A stretch of 64,000 bases of DNA. Source: Rhytidiadelphus loreus. Its lineage: Eukaryota > Streptophyta > Bryopsida > Hypnales > Hylocomiaceae. The stretch lies in the NCBI GenBank assembly GCA_947034895.1, contig OX344765.1, positions 24,371,001 to 24,435,000 on the forward strand. Reading direction: 5' to 3'. The notes under the pieces were generated by a model. That model saw nothing but the letters and a program-made list of their open reading frames with translations, did not search any database and was not told where the DNA came from. Positions 51,239 to 62,520 of the stretch are shown piece after piece. Position 1 is the stretch's first letter; each line of letters begins with the position of its first letter. Made by a program: the position numbers and the translations under genes.

Positions 51239-54200
51239 ATGAGTGGATCTGTTGGCATTGGTTTGGATGCAAATCCGATTGAAGCGTTCACACGGAATGG
51301 AAGCTCTGGGAGATTGACGCTGCGGAAGGGAGTAGTCGTTGCTCTTACCCTCGAAGGACTCTATTACGCGGGGCGGGCCGTTGTAGAGAGGGTAGTGAAC
51401 CGCAAACCCTACCTTGTGCATGTTCATGTACTTGATGTTCCAGATAACCTTGACATGAATATTCCGTTTCCCGAGGGGAACTTGGTCTTCCTTCGACACT
51501 GCGCGGGGAAGTCAATCGTGTGGGAGGCAAGTAATGTTTATCCCTACGCAGAGGCAAAAGGATCTAGTTGCGGTGGTGTCGGCCGGCAGCCGATACAACT
51601 GAACATGGATGAAAAAACCATACAACAATTCCTGTCTCTCACTATCAATATGGAAGTCGCTCTTCTGCTGACTGTGGCACCGACCTGCAGTATGTAGGTG
51701 TTGGCATAATTGTTGAATGCTCTCCGAAGGGGTTCTGGAAAGGCTTCCGAGTTCCACACAGTTTCTTCCTAGTTGTTAGACTTCTATATGTTGTCGATGA
51801 TTTCAAGGATTACAATGCCTACTGCGAGATTCCACATTTTATGATACTGAAGGACTGTGTTGGATACAGAATACTTTGGTTTGGTTACAAGGTCAGGCCT
51901 ATCAATCCATCTAATGTGTCTCCCACTCCTGTCGGCGGACAACCGACAGGACCGGGAGTAATTCATTTGACGCGACCTTCTCTGGATGGTAACTGCGAAA
52001 GTGGAGGGAGCTCTTCCGATGTCCTAGCCGAATTTCGAGAGGTGGCACAACAACGGATTCCTGCCAATGCATCAGACGAAGATGAACGGGATGATAGGCG
52101 GTACTCATCCGACGATGACAGCCGCGGGTCTGCTGACAATCTCCCCAATGTTCATGGTTTCAGTACCTCTGGTGATGGTGCATCTAACCCTAGTGCTAGT
52201 GATAGCATCGTTGATGCGGACGTGTTTATTGGGACTAGTGGAAGTGGAGACCTCAATTATACCTCTGATCCTCCATCTAGTCAACCGGGTCTTCCATTCT
52301 CTGATAGACCACTTTGGAGAAATCAATATTGTGAACTTTTGAATGACGACTTCTCATTCTTCGGTAGAGCAATGATCCAGGTCTGTCTTCCCGACGAGGC
52401 ATGCAACAACGGCGTCCTCGGAGATTCAGATGTGGGTGTCATGTTCGTATCTGACCATGAGGCACTACAAATGACTACCATGCGCTGGAGCTTGGAGGCT
52501 GTCCCACACAAGATTAGAAGGGGGCAGGCTACTCTCTGAAATTGTCACCTTATACTCCGAGGCTGCTGAGTTGAACAAGTCTGATGACGGAGGATTGCAG
52601 GGAGTGCCCAAGAATCCATACCGGTCCGTGCGTCGAAGAGTGCTGCCCAAGGATCGCGGGGGTTTATCCAAACTGCAAATGAAAACATCAGACCTTGACA
52701 TACGAAAGGTCAGCTCACAAAACTGCTACAAGCACAAATGTTGCTAGACGTTTCCCTGGGAGGATACAAGAACACTACGTCAAAAGTTCTATGCTTGCAC
52801 ATTCGAAGCAAGAAGGGAGATGGCATACACAGTTCAGAGTCAACTTCATGCATGTGTTATTCCAGGGAAGAAGTTTGTTACTCTCGCAAATGTAGACGTC
52901 TGCGAAAACGCCTGGTATATTATACACGGGGTCTCCAAGTCGGCATACCATGTCTACAAGGCCGTGGTCGTTGGAGGATCTGTCAGCGGGTCTCATAGAA
53001 ACGCGGGGACACAGTGACCACGTTCGCACACTATTCAGGCTCAAGCAACTTTCACGACAATTATCAATGAGAATGCTGACCAGATGCCAAATGAGTTCAG
53101 ACTGGTGGGAAATAATCGCGTGGATAATCTCAAGGTTGTCCCCTCTGCAATGAACTGGGATCACATGCGCGAGTAGGTCAATTATGTAAGTATCCATTAT
53201 CCTCCACTCCTCTGCATTCCGTTGTAGCTTCTGTCGGCTGCCAGCCGACACAATACTAGGAGTCCGAATTGGCGTCCTCCAGAATCTCTCCACCTTGCGG
53301 GTCAGTGATTGTTCAATTCCCTCTTTAATTTCCGGGCAATCCCGATCTGTCAGCTGTCAGCCGATACATATGATTCTCTCGTCATGGAATCCCTTGCAAT
53401 TGGGTCTGTCTTGTAGGTCAATGGAGTCTGCAATATGAAACCGGTCTCACAGTCTGCCATCAGCCGCCTCCGAAAGGCTCATTTCAAAAACGTTGAGGTT
53501 AAGGTGGTAGGAAGCAATTTCTCCAAATGCACAGAATGTGACTTTCTGGTCGAGTTCATTGCAAAGTATCCCAGAGGTTGTGATGAGTGGCAGGCCCTAG
53601 TAGATGACAGAGAACGACATCTCAATTACCAACGCGCTTGCAGAAATGTGTATGGTGGATGGAGATCACAATCTATTCAGAATCCATCATAGTTCCTCTG
53701 CATTATTCACGACAAGATGGACACCACAAAGACCGCGATTCCGAGGATGCAGCGCATCACCAAGGCCACCGTCGGGCTGGGGTAGATACCAATATCGTGT
53801 ACTGGCATGCTCACGTATGGCCATGGCGATGGCGCATATGCTCATTACTCCACATCACTGTGGCCTGGGGATTCCAATTTCACTATATCGTCGCTATGTA
53901 GGGTTCTTCGAGCTCTGGAGCTGCTGCCTGTTCGGGAATCCAAGATCCTCTTCTCCACTCCTCCTCAAAACACCTTTTTTGAAGCTCTACTTCACGGAAA
54001 ATCAAGATGCAACTCATCCATTCCTCCGGCCTCTGATAAAATCACAAACACTCCAAGACCAGGACGGCCGCATGTTCCACTCCCAAGGAAGTTGTTCTTG
54101 CAACTCGACAATTCCGCAAAGGACAATAAGAATTGGTTCCTCATGGCATTTTGCTCATTACTCACTGCCAGGCGCATCTTTAAGGAAGTAACTGTTGGCT

Positions 54201-55432
54201 TCCTTATTGTTGGTCATACACACGAAGACATTGACGCGTACTTCAGTTATCTGTCCAAGCTAATTAAGAGGAAGAACACTTACGTTCTTGCAGATCTAAT
54301 GAAGGCGTTCATGGATTCGCAGAAGACTGTAGCCTTCATCTCGGAGTTCGTTCAGGAGGTGGCGGACTTCAAATCCTACCTAAAGGGATTCCATCATGAT
54401 GGGGTCAACAAGATCGTGGAACTCGGGGATAAGCATCTCTTCAAATTCTACGTAGAAGAGTCGGGAAATGATCGAGGATGGCCGGTCATGAGGTACAAGA
54501 AAAGGACAACGGATTCTTCGTGGCTTCCTCCTGGACCACCAGTGAAAATGTGGACAGTTGACGCTTCAAGGGGACCGGCACTTCCACAGGGGGATCCTCG
54601 ACCTGTTCCGTTCAAGGCACTCTGGGGTAACGTTGACATAAATCCCAAGAAACGGAACGTAGACAAAGAAGTGGCCAGGGCAAGCGAATGCAATGAGAAA
54701 CAGTGCTTCATCAAAAATGGAATAGCGAAGTACATCGAATTCTAGAAATTGGGAATGGCTAGAAACAAGCGATACGCAGAGGAAATAGCAAGTTGTGTGT
54801 CATACTGGGAAAGAATTCTGTCGGAGATTAGTAAGCCGCTACCCGCAACACCCACATTGCTACAGGAAGGATTCTAGCCGATGTCTGACTGGACAAGAGA
54901 TCACGGATCCGCATGTCGCGATGAGGGGGCGGATCCTAATAATCCGACTGACACGACTCCAAAGGACGACTTGGAACCTTCTCTATACTGCGGGCCTGCG
55001 AAGGATAGGCCAAGGTTGACCTTCAATCCATTCAGGGATGTTCTGCTTGGAGATTTTGTTCTTTGCCGACCATGTCACAACAATTATCTGCCGGTTTGGC
55101 TGGGGCGGGTACTTGAGTGTGTGGACATGACTCCTGGGCCATCGTATGGAAACTTCAAGCTAGAATGGTGGACTCCAATGAAAGCCAAGAGGGAAGGAAA
55201 GGCCGTTGTGGCGAGGGAGTGTTGGACCCGTAGATGGCATAAGGAACTCTGTCTGCCGCAGGTAGTTCATGTCAACATTGTCTTGTACTCGCACCAAATG
55301 CCCTCGCATGCGAAGAATGGACCGCCAACATCTCATGTTATTCCGGAAGCCTCGGTTATTGCTGCAATTGCTAATCTGGAGGCTGCCGGGGAAGCTATTG
55401 ACAAAGATGTTGATGAAGAGGGAGATGACTAA
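51239..55432 (+). pseudogene. DUF7869-like (transposase-like) protein gene, three exons, decayed
   Basis: Exon 1 is 51239-51530; exon 2 runs from about 51698 to 53185; exon 3 from 53417 to 55432. The N-terminal 430 residues are unfamiliar and include an acidic Ser-rich stretch. From about 52,700 the order matches the family I know as DUF7869: NCYKHKCC, CENAWYIIHGVSKSA, SKCTECDF, HDKMDTTKTAIPRM, GHGDGAYAHYS, LDNSAKDNKNWF, VGFLIVGHTHEDIDAYFS, and a C-terminal WLGRVL...WWTP segment. The invariant Asp/His-rich blocks suggest a metal-dependent, perhaps nuclease or transposase, core; this is inference. Damage: an extra G in the G-run near 52,520 shifts the frame; TAG at 52745, 53174, 53690, 53783, 54743 and 54875; TGA at 53015. 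All stops are one C-to-T step from Gln or Arg. Introns hold palindromes at 51577, 53232 and 53348. Confidence 0.65.
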
Positions 55433-56331
55433 CGCCACGTCTCTTCTGTGTGCTATCAGCTACCCGCCGATAAACCCCTTATATGTTCGATGAATGCTTT
55501 CCACAGTGTTGCTCGGGTCAGAACCAACAATCGGGAGGTGGTGTCGGCTGCCAGCCGATAGGAGTGACACTGCTCAGTATTGATAGCACCGTTCTGTCAC
55601 TAGGAAAATCTTGTTTTCATGGGCTCTACCCAGATGTCCAATTCACTTCTTCTCATTTTCGGTCAGGAGGGGAGTAGCCTCATGTCTGCAATCTCCTTAT
55701 TCTACGCAATTGCTTTTGCCTTTACTATCGGCTGCCCGCCGACACAAATTGCGCATCTGAATAATGCAAGATTAGCTTTGACATTTTTAGACGTTCTCAT
55801 ATCCAGTCTGCCTCTATTGCTAGAATTGCATAGAATTTGTACATGTCAATTTTGAATTTAAATGAAGCTCCGCTGCAGGGCATTTTGAAAATGTTTCTAT
55901 TCTTTATGCTACCAAATATGCTCACTTCTCATGCTCTAGGATGGGGATTGCACTGTTTACATATGACTACGCACGAGACTCTGGACCCTCTTATCAGCTG
56001 CCAGTTGATACATGTAAAGGGGCTAGAGTTGTCTTGTGTTTGGGATTTGCATAGGAAATGATAGGATTTGTACTGTGGATATGCCTTTCCTGGGGTTCCA
56101 CGGTTATAGGTACCGCTTCTAATATCACAAGGTTGCATTTGTAACTCATTTATTTTAATACTTCTAAGTCCATTAAAATCAAATTGTCTGACATTAATCC
56201 ATTTTGAGGAAACCAATGGAGCAGGATATTAAATGTGTTGGTGGGCCGCCGACACTTTTCCATCGTTGTTTTCAGTTTCTTCACATTTTCGAGGTGATTG
56301 TGCACTATCAATTTGTCCATATTTGGTGTAA

Positions 56332-56359
56332 TTGTCCATAATTAGTTAAATATGGGTTA
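56332..56359 (-). repeat. Right terminal inverted repeat of the large element
   Basis: Perfect inverse of the left terminus. A second motif, ATTTGTCCATAT at 56,311-56,322, repeats part of the terminus as a subterminal site. Confidence 0.85.
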
Positions 56360-58012
56360 CCTATAAGTAAACGCTATAAGTTTAGCAACCTAAAGTAGTT
56401 GGATTTGAGTTGTGCAAAGAGTCACAAAAAGCTATCTTATCTCAAAGGCCTCAAAATAACTGATTTCTACATGTTTTACATAGAAAAAAGGATTAGTATT
56501 ATTTTTGTACTAAAATCTTTCAATTGCATCACTAATAGGGGATTTTTTCATGATCCTTTGATGTGCACCAGAGTTCTAAACTTTAGAATTTTATGTTAGC
56601 AAGTGAAAATTGAAGCAAGTGAGATGTTTTTTCACTATAAGAAATTCACGTTTTGGGCTATGTTTGACCACTAATGCGTAATATCTGATAGAACATGATG
56701 ATGTCAAAAGAAATTTGGCTCAACAAGGTAGATTTTTGTAGATGTTGCCAAGAACATTGGTATATTATTGTAAATCTAAGTTGATGTTATCATTGTTTTA
56801 TTTGACAAGACTGAAAATATGTTGATGTTTTGGAGGATGTCCAAAAGAACTTAAACTGCCACATTAACAAGTAGATCCATTTTGACTATGGATAAGTTAG
56901 TAAAAATTACTATGGTTTACAGTAAAATATTGACCATATGTAAAAAATTTGAGGAAAGGGTAGCCACATGACAATAATGATATACTTTGATAAAAAGGAA
57001 AATGGACGGATGTGTAGTATGGATGAAAAGAGATGGTTTTTATACAAAAAGGGTGGAAGAAAGTGAAACAATCTATATGGGATATGTACAGCAAGAATTG
57101 TGTTCAATGAAAAATGTTTGAAACAACATCTAGATGTTTAAAACAACAAGTCCCTTATTCTAAATGTCTCAAATAACGTCAAGATGTACAATGGTCAAGT
57201 TCCCATATTCTAATTATCCCATATCGTTTGTCTCACCATGGACTTATAGTAAATATAAATATAACCTCCCTATCCTTCATTCTCATTAACTTTTAATGAA
57301 GAAATTCCTTCATTTTGCCATCAAAAATCTTCTTCATGATAGATGGTAAGTTTTCTTTAGTTCTTATTGAATTCAACAATTTTGTTTGTTCATTTATTTT
57401 ATTTTTTCATTTATTTTAAGTAACTTTTTTTTGTTGATCTTGCCTTATGGGTAGGGAATGCACCAATTGATGTCTCAAAAAACATCTAATTTGACATTTA
57501 AAAAATTGAAAACCCAAAATCAAAAACAATTGCCACGTCAAAAATCAAAGAGGTCCAAGTCACAATCCATGTCACTCATGGGATGAATGAAAAAATATCC
57601 TACGTGGCACTACATGCCCATATTATGCTTACGTGGCAATGACTTGTCTGACACATGGCGCATTTTGGAGAGCTTCAAAGACTACATTTTTCGCGAGGTT
57701 AGAGAAAAACCCCTGAAATCTTGCATGTTTCTTGTGATTTTCGCACATTTTTGCTTGTCAATTATAACGAATTTTAGGAGACATCTATGCTGATCACTTA
57801 CCCGTCAAATTGAACATCCTCTCTTATTTTCTAAGACGCCAAAAAAAATCGATTGTCTTATAGTGTTTGATGAATGTTGGTGCATTAAATACTAACATAG
57901 CCTTTCTCTAAGTTCAATTTTTATGAACCAAGGTGAATTTTCAAAGTTTTGAACTCAAGTGTATATTTATGCATTATGCCAAAAATGTTTGTATATGATA
58001 GTTGCAATGTTC
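56360..58012. other. AT-rich spacer between the large element and the right arm
   Basis: No gene is recognised. It differs in sequence from the left spacer (40,805-42,551), so the inverted repeat does not extend into it. Confidence 0.45.
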
Positions 58013-58832
58013 TTAACCCCTTAAAGGACCAAACATTGTTTTTTGGCAACATAGCAATTTGGAGCACCTCACTACAAACGAAATTTTTATTTTTTCTTTG
58101 AAAATTTAACACAGTATGTGCATAAGGAGAAGCTTTAAGGCACAACAATTTTCATAACTTTTGACTACATGGTTAAAAAAATTATTGCATGATATGCAAT
58201 TCTCAACCGAGTTCTTAGCAATCGGCGGGTAGCATAGGTAGCCCAAAAAACTTTTTTTAAAATCACTTTTAAAAGAAAAAAAAATTTGAAGTTGGTTTTC
58301 TAGATTTATATGTACGTGGAAAGCTTTGAATCATTCCTTTTTTATTTACGAGATGAAAAATATGAGGTGTTCTAGTTTGTGGGTAGTTATGGATCTCCTA
58401 CTCAAAAATATATTTTTCATTAAAGTCCTTTATTTAACCCAATTTCTATATTTTTTGAAAAAAATAAAAATATATGATGTAGATTGTTTAAGACTACATT
58501 ACCACCGTGGGGATTGGAATTTTTCAATTTTATAATTAAATTCTTAACAATTCAGTATTTTGAATGACTTTGTACTTCTTTCTATTTACTATTTTTTTCC
58601 TATATGTTGTGCAATTCCAAATGATCTAAATTTTTTCAATCTTGTAGCCAACTTGACTTGAGGAATGAATCCAAAGAGTAACCACCATTTGGGACATTTT
58701 TTCATACAAATGTGACCTTGTGAAGTGCAGCTACCCGCATTTTCACAAGGCCCCCAAAAGGATTTCTGTATCAAAAATGGCAGTTTTGGAGCGTTTTTGG
58801 TGAAAACATAGTCTCTAACCTTTAGGGGTTAA
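58013..58832. mobile_element. TTAACCCCT-ended transposon, complete copy in right arm
   Basis: Ends TTAACCCCTTAAAGGACC and CTTTAGGGGTTAA, 820 bp. The inner end of the giant inverted repeat falls 53 bases inside this element, so the element is a likely site of the rearrangement. Confidence 0.7.
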
Positions 58833-59238
58833 CCCCAAAAGTTCAAAGAGTCTCTTTGGGGGACTCTTGAAGGTTTGAGTAGGTACTCATGATCTAAAAT
58901 TTTGGCAAGATTTTCTGAATTTTTTTTTTCAAGATAGCAAACTAATTAGCATTTCAACATTTGGGCGATGTGATTTTTATTTCCATTAGTGCATGGGAGA
59001 AAATATTTTTTTCACAATAAGCTGAAATAGGACAAGGGCGGGCATAGAAAAGTACACACAAAATTTGAAGTAATTTATTAAAAAAAATTATAATTCTTTT
59101 GTATGAGGAAAGATTTCATTTGTTCCATTTGGATAAGATATGTGAGAGGAATGAAGCTATCTAGAGGCAATCTTAGCAAATTCTTGGAAAAATAATGTAT
59201 TGTCAATATTTGTTCTTTAACTCAATTTTAACAATTTA

Positions 59239-60172
59239 TCCCCTAAAGGACCATTGTCCCTTCAGGGGACAAATGTGTTTTCGGGCAGGTACCTACGGGC
59301 TGAAATTTTCTCCTAATTTTTTGAAATATTTTTTGGAGGTAGAAAAATTTATTAGCTTCGTGGGAATATAATTTTTTTCAAAATCGATGCCCAGGAACAA
59401 TAGTTATGACCAAATAAGCTCAAACAAGGGGACGGCGGGCAGCTTGGGCAGCCAAAAAAAAATTGGACAAAAATTTGAATTTTCTTTTTAATATTATTTT
59501 TCCTCATAGATTATATTTTTGTCTATCTGGAAAGCTTTTATTCATTTCATTTGGATATGTTATGAGAAAGTTATGGACATTCTTGTTTTTTGGGCAGTTA
59601 AAGCATCTTCTTGAAAAAATAACTTGTAAGATTCATTTCTGAATGCAATTTTTCAAATTTTTAATTTTTTTTTTGCATGGTCTAATTTGCTTTCTAGAAC
59701 AATCTCACCATTGGGATTAGTGCATTTTAATTCCATCTAAAATATATGAATATTTTAGATTTTCCTTCTATCTCATACCTACTTCTACTGAACAATTTTT
59801 TTAAGAGTGATAATTAATTTAAATTTTTTATTTTTTTTCCTATCTAGACTCTCAACTCAATTCTCCACTATAAAGATTTAAAGCTCAAAACTCTGTAGTG
59901 CAAAAATTTTAAGTTAAAAATGTTCAAAGTCAAAAAATCTAGTCCTGCAATGTGCTGAAAAACTTGTTTTTTCCACTTTAAACAAAGATATCTTGCAATC
60001 TGAGCGGTCAAAAATTCTCAAATTTTTTCTACACACTCTCATACTAGTTAGGTGTAAGATTCTACGGTTAGATTTGAAAAAAAAACAATGCTTCAATTTT
60101 TCTTACTCCTTGCTATAGGTATGGCAGTTTTAAGTATTTTTTGGCAGAGAAAAGGCCTTGGTCCTCTAGGGG
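59239..60172. mobile_element. TCCCCTAAAGGACC-ended transposon inserted into right arm
   Basis: 934 bp with ends TCCCCTAAAGGACCATTG and, inverted, CCCCTAGAGGACCAAGG. It is flanked by TTA (59,236-59,238 and 60,173-60,175). The left arm keeps the empty site with a single TTA (as TAA at 39,626-39,628). TTA duplications are typical of PIF/Harbinger elements. No transposase frame is visible. Confidence 0.82.
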
Positions 60173-60901
60173 TTAAAAGAAAGAAAGTTGCAAATGGTTT
60201 ATTTTGCTTTCTAGAACAATCTCATTGTTAAATCAAGACTTTTTTTGTCATACTTTATGAAGTGCCAAAGTGGCAATAAAATAGTATAGTAGTGCTCCAA
60301 ATTTCAACATTCTTCCACATATTGGATAGAAATATCAAATTACCACATATCACATGTGCATAATTATGTTTTCATCCATAATCTAGCAATTTCATCCAAG
60401 TTTTTTTTTAATTCAAAAATTTGGGGTGAAAAACTTCATGGTTTCTTCCATTCTTAAGCCAAATTATTCTTTATGGGTGCAATGGGGCACCAAAAAGCCA
60501 AAAAAAATAGACTTGCTTGAGATTAGTGTCTTTTAACTCCATCTTAGAGCAATCAACAATTTAGTTTTTCTTTTTTTTTAATTATTTTTTTAAAAACTCT
60601 TAATTCGATTCTTCAACACAATTTTTTTTTATCACTATCCTTAGTTTGTGAAAATAGTTTGAATTAATCCCTAAAATTCCATCAAATATTTAGTAAGCAA
60701 TGGTAATACCAAGGATTATATTGAGCTTGATAAGGCCACAAAAAGTAACACGTTTTTTACACTTGATAGAATGATGGAAAGATTAGTGTTGTTGCAACAT
60801 TAGGATTCCAATCATGGCTTTCTTTGTTAACAATTAAGGTCATTTCAAATTATAAAATTTCAAATATTAAGAATTTCAAAAATCTATATACATTATAATC
60901 C

Positions 60902-61451
60902 TTAACCCCTAAAAGCCCTAGGGGTTTGGACAAAACACAAATGTATTATAAAATATAGCTCTATAACCTTTTTGAAGTTTGCATCAAAAAAGACAATGTG
61001 AAGCATGAAAAGTAGAAAGTACCCGTACGGTCAAAATTATTAAAATATTCTCTTCAAATGAATTTTGAAGATATAACTCCAAAAATTTACTAAAAATATA
61101 ATTTCTATCTTTAGCATTTGGATTTCTTTTATTGGTCAAAATTGTTTCTTTTTATTGATTTGTGAAAAATTCATAATATCTAGTAATGAGATAATCAAAA
61201 CTTTTCCAAAATAGTAAGTTTTTCAACACTAAACCAATTCTAAATTCTTTGTACTATTTCTCTTATAATTTATGTTTCACCGTAGTGATTTTAGTTGTAA
61301 ATAAAAAAACTTAGAAGACACTCTAATATTTTTTAAATTTAAAAAAAAAATGTTGGAAAAAAAAGTTGAAAAAAAGTTTTTTTTTGCTCGAAAATGCTTT
61401 CCAAAGTCGGGCAATGACTCCAAAATGGTCATTCAAGCACTTAGGGGTTAA
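60902..61451. mobile_element. Probable short TTAACCCCT-ended element
   Basis: It is bounded by TTAACCCCTAAAAGCCC and CACTTAGGGGTTAA, 550 bp. The interior is not clearly related to the other copies. It lies in a right-arm segment that has no partner in the left arm. Confidence 0.45.
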
Positions 61452-61953
61452 AATCCAAATAACAAGACAACTTTGGGCTTTTTGAGAATTTGGGCAAGCT
61501 CTATAGACTTCATAATTAGAATTTCTTTTATAAATTTTTAGGATGGATGCTATCATCATAAGCTATATAATTATGAAGATTTGTTTCATTCCATTCCAAT
61601 AAATACTCTAAAAATGTAGAAAGGATATTTCAATTTCAATATCAAATTGGACAACAAAAAATATATTCTAAAAAAATATTAATTATTTTTCAACGGTTGT
61701 ATAGATTGAAATCTATTCAAAAACATTTGAACCATGGAAATCAGTTCTAAATAATGAGGTAAAAAACATGAGGAGTTTTTTTTTCCGCAGGCAATGAAGG
61801 TAGGAATAACATATATAAAGTCATCTTTTGCTCTTTATTTTGAAAATTTTCAATCAAAATAAAAATAAATGATATGAATTTTTTATTATAATATTATGTA
61901 CAATCACCATTGGGATTAATAATTTTCAAATTCTTCCAAAAATTATCAATATA

Positions 61954-62520
61954 CTCCCTCCGTCCCATAATGATCTTCTTGTTGGCTCTAATTTTTTGTC
62001 CCAAAATGATCTTCCTATTGCATTTGTGATGTTGCAATTTAGTCAGATTTAATTTTCGATTGTTCTCTAGGATCAACAAAACAATTTTGAAGAATAGCTC
62101 TCCCTCCCTCCATTCAATCATCAATCAAAAGACAGATGAAATGATTCAAAGGGTCAATCAACATTGTTCAAATTTATATTTTGCATCTCTTTGAGTATTG
62201 TCTAATTGAAGGAGAAGAAACTTTTGGAGTCAATATTGAGGTCCACACATGGGCTTTGGCTTATTCTAAATGCCCATAAAATTATAACCTCACACTCAAC
62301 AACTAAATGCCCACTGGTGCTATTTAAAAATGCCCAAAAAATTCTACTTTTCAATAATTTAAAACTGCACTTTGAAAAAGGCTTCTAAAGTCAATGTTTG
62401 CAGGACACTAAGAGTATACTAAACTCTACCTACCATTCGAAATGGGTCTTAAAAAAGTTATTTTTAGCCTTAATCTAGAACATTTTGTCAAATAGGAAGA
62501 TCATTTTGGGACAGAGGGAG
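61954..62520. mobile_element. Stowaway-like MITE, complete, right arm
   Basis: Ends CTCCCTCCGTCCCATAATGA and, inverted, CTCCCTCTGTCCCAAAATGA, flanked on both sides by TA as expected for the Tc1/mariner superfamily. 567 bp with no transposase. Confidence 0.82.

Larger units (their letters stand above)
42599..56255. repeat. Dispersed 20-bp palindrome, about 29 copies
   Basis: The consensus is TRTCGGCTGCCAGCCGAYAC, an inverted repeat of 7-9 bp arms around a short GCC/GGC centre. Copies start at 42599, 42747, 42901, 43078, 43837, 44462, 45434, 45835, 46576, 48002, 48070, 48685, 49644, 49699, 49810, 49907, 50250, 51028, 51058, 51153, 51577, 51930, 53232, 53348, 55454, 55542, 55726, 55992 and 56236. 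Half-sites lie at 50060 and 50081. I found none outside the element. Most sit in introns or between genes; two (45835, 51930) are inside open frames. Many variants are C-to-T or G-to-A changes of the consensus. Confidence 0.92.
42552..56359. mobile_element. 13.8-kb TIR-bounded DNA element with palindrome array and multi-gene cargo
   Basis: The edges are 28-bp inverted repeats beginning TAACCCATATTTAACTAATT. The inside is clearly richer in G+C than the flanks and contains two divergent gene groups, spliced and decayed. Minus strand: ParB/methyltransferase-like and two FCP1-like domains. Plus strand: DUF7869-like protein. A 20-bp palindrome occurs about 29 times, the outermost copies lying 19 bases inside the left and 76 bases inside the right terminal repeat. 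The 8-mer CCTATAAG stands directly outside the right end (56,360-56,367) and again at 42,537-42,544, seven bases away from the left terminal repeat. It may be an imperfect target duplication. The whole element lies in the spacer of the giant inverted repeat. No known superfamily is assigned. Confidence 0.75.

Noticed and set aside
45589..55432. A genetic code in which TAG means Gln
   Set aside because: TGA and TAA occur too, there is a frameshift, and the other genes of the window use standard stops. Decay is simpler.
42552..56359. Endogenous large DNA virus fragment
   Set aside because: Spliced genes, perfect terminal inverted repeats and no capsid, polymerase or other viral hallmark speak for a transposon.
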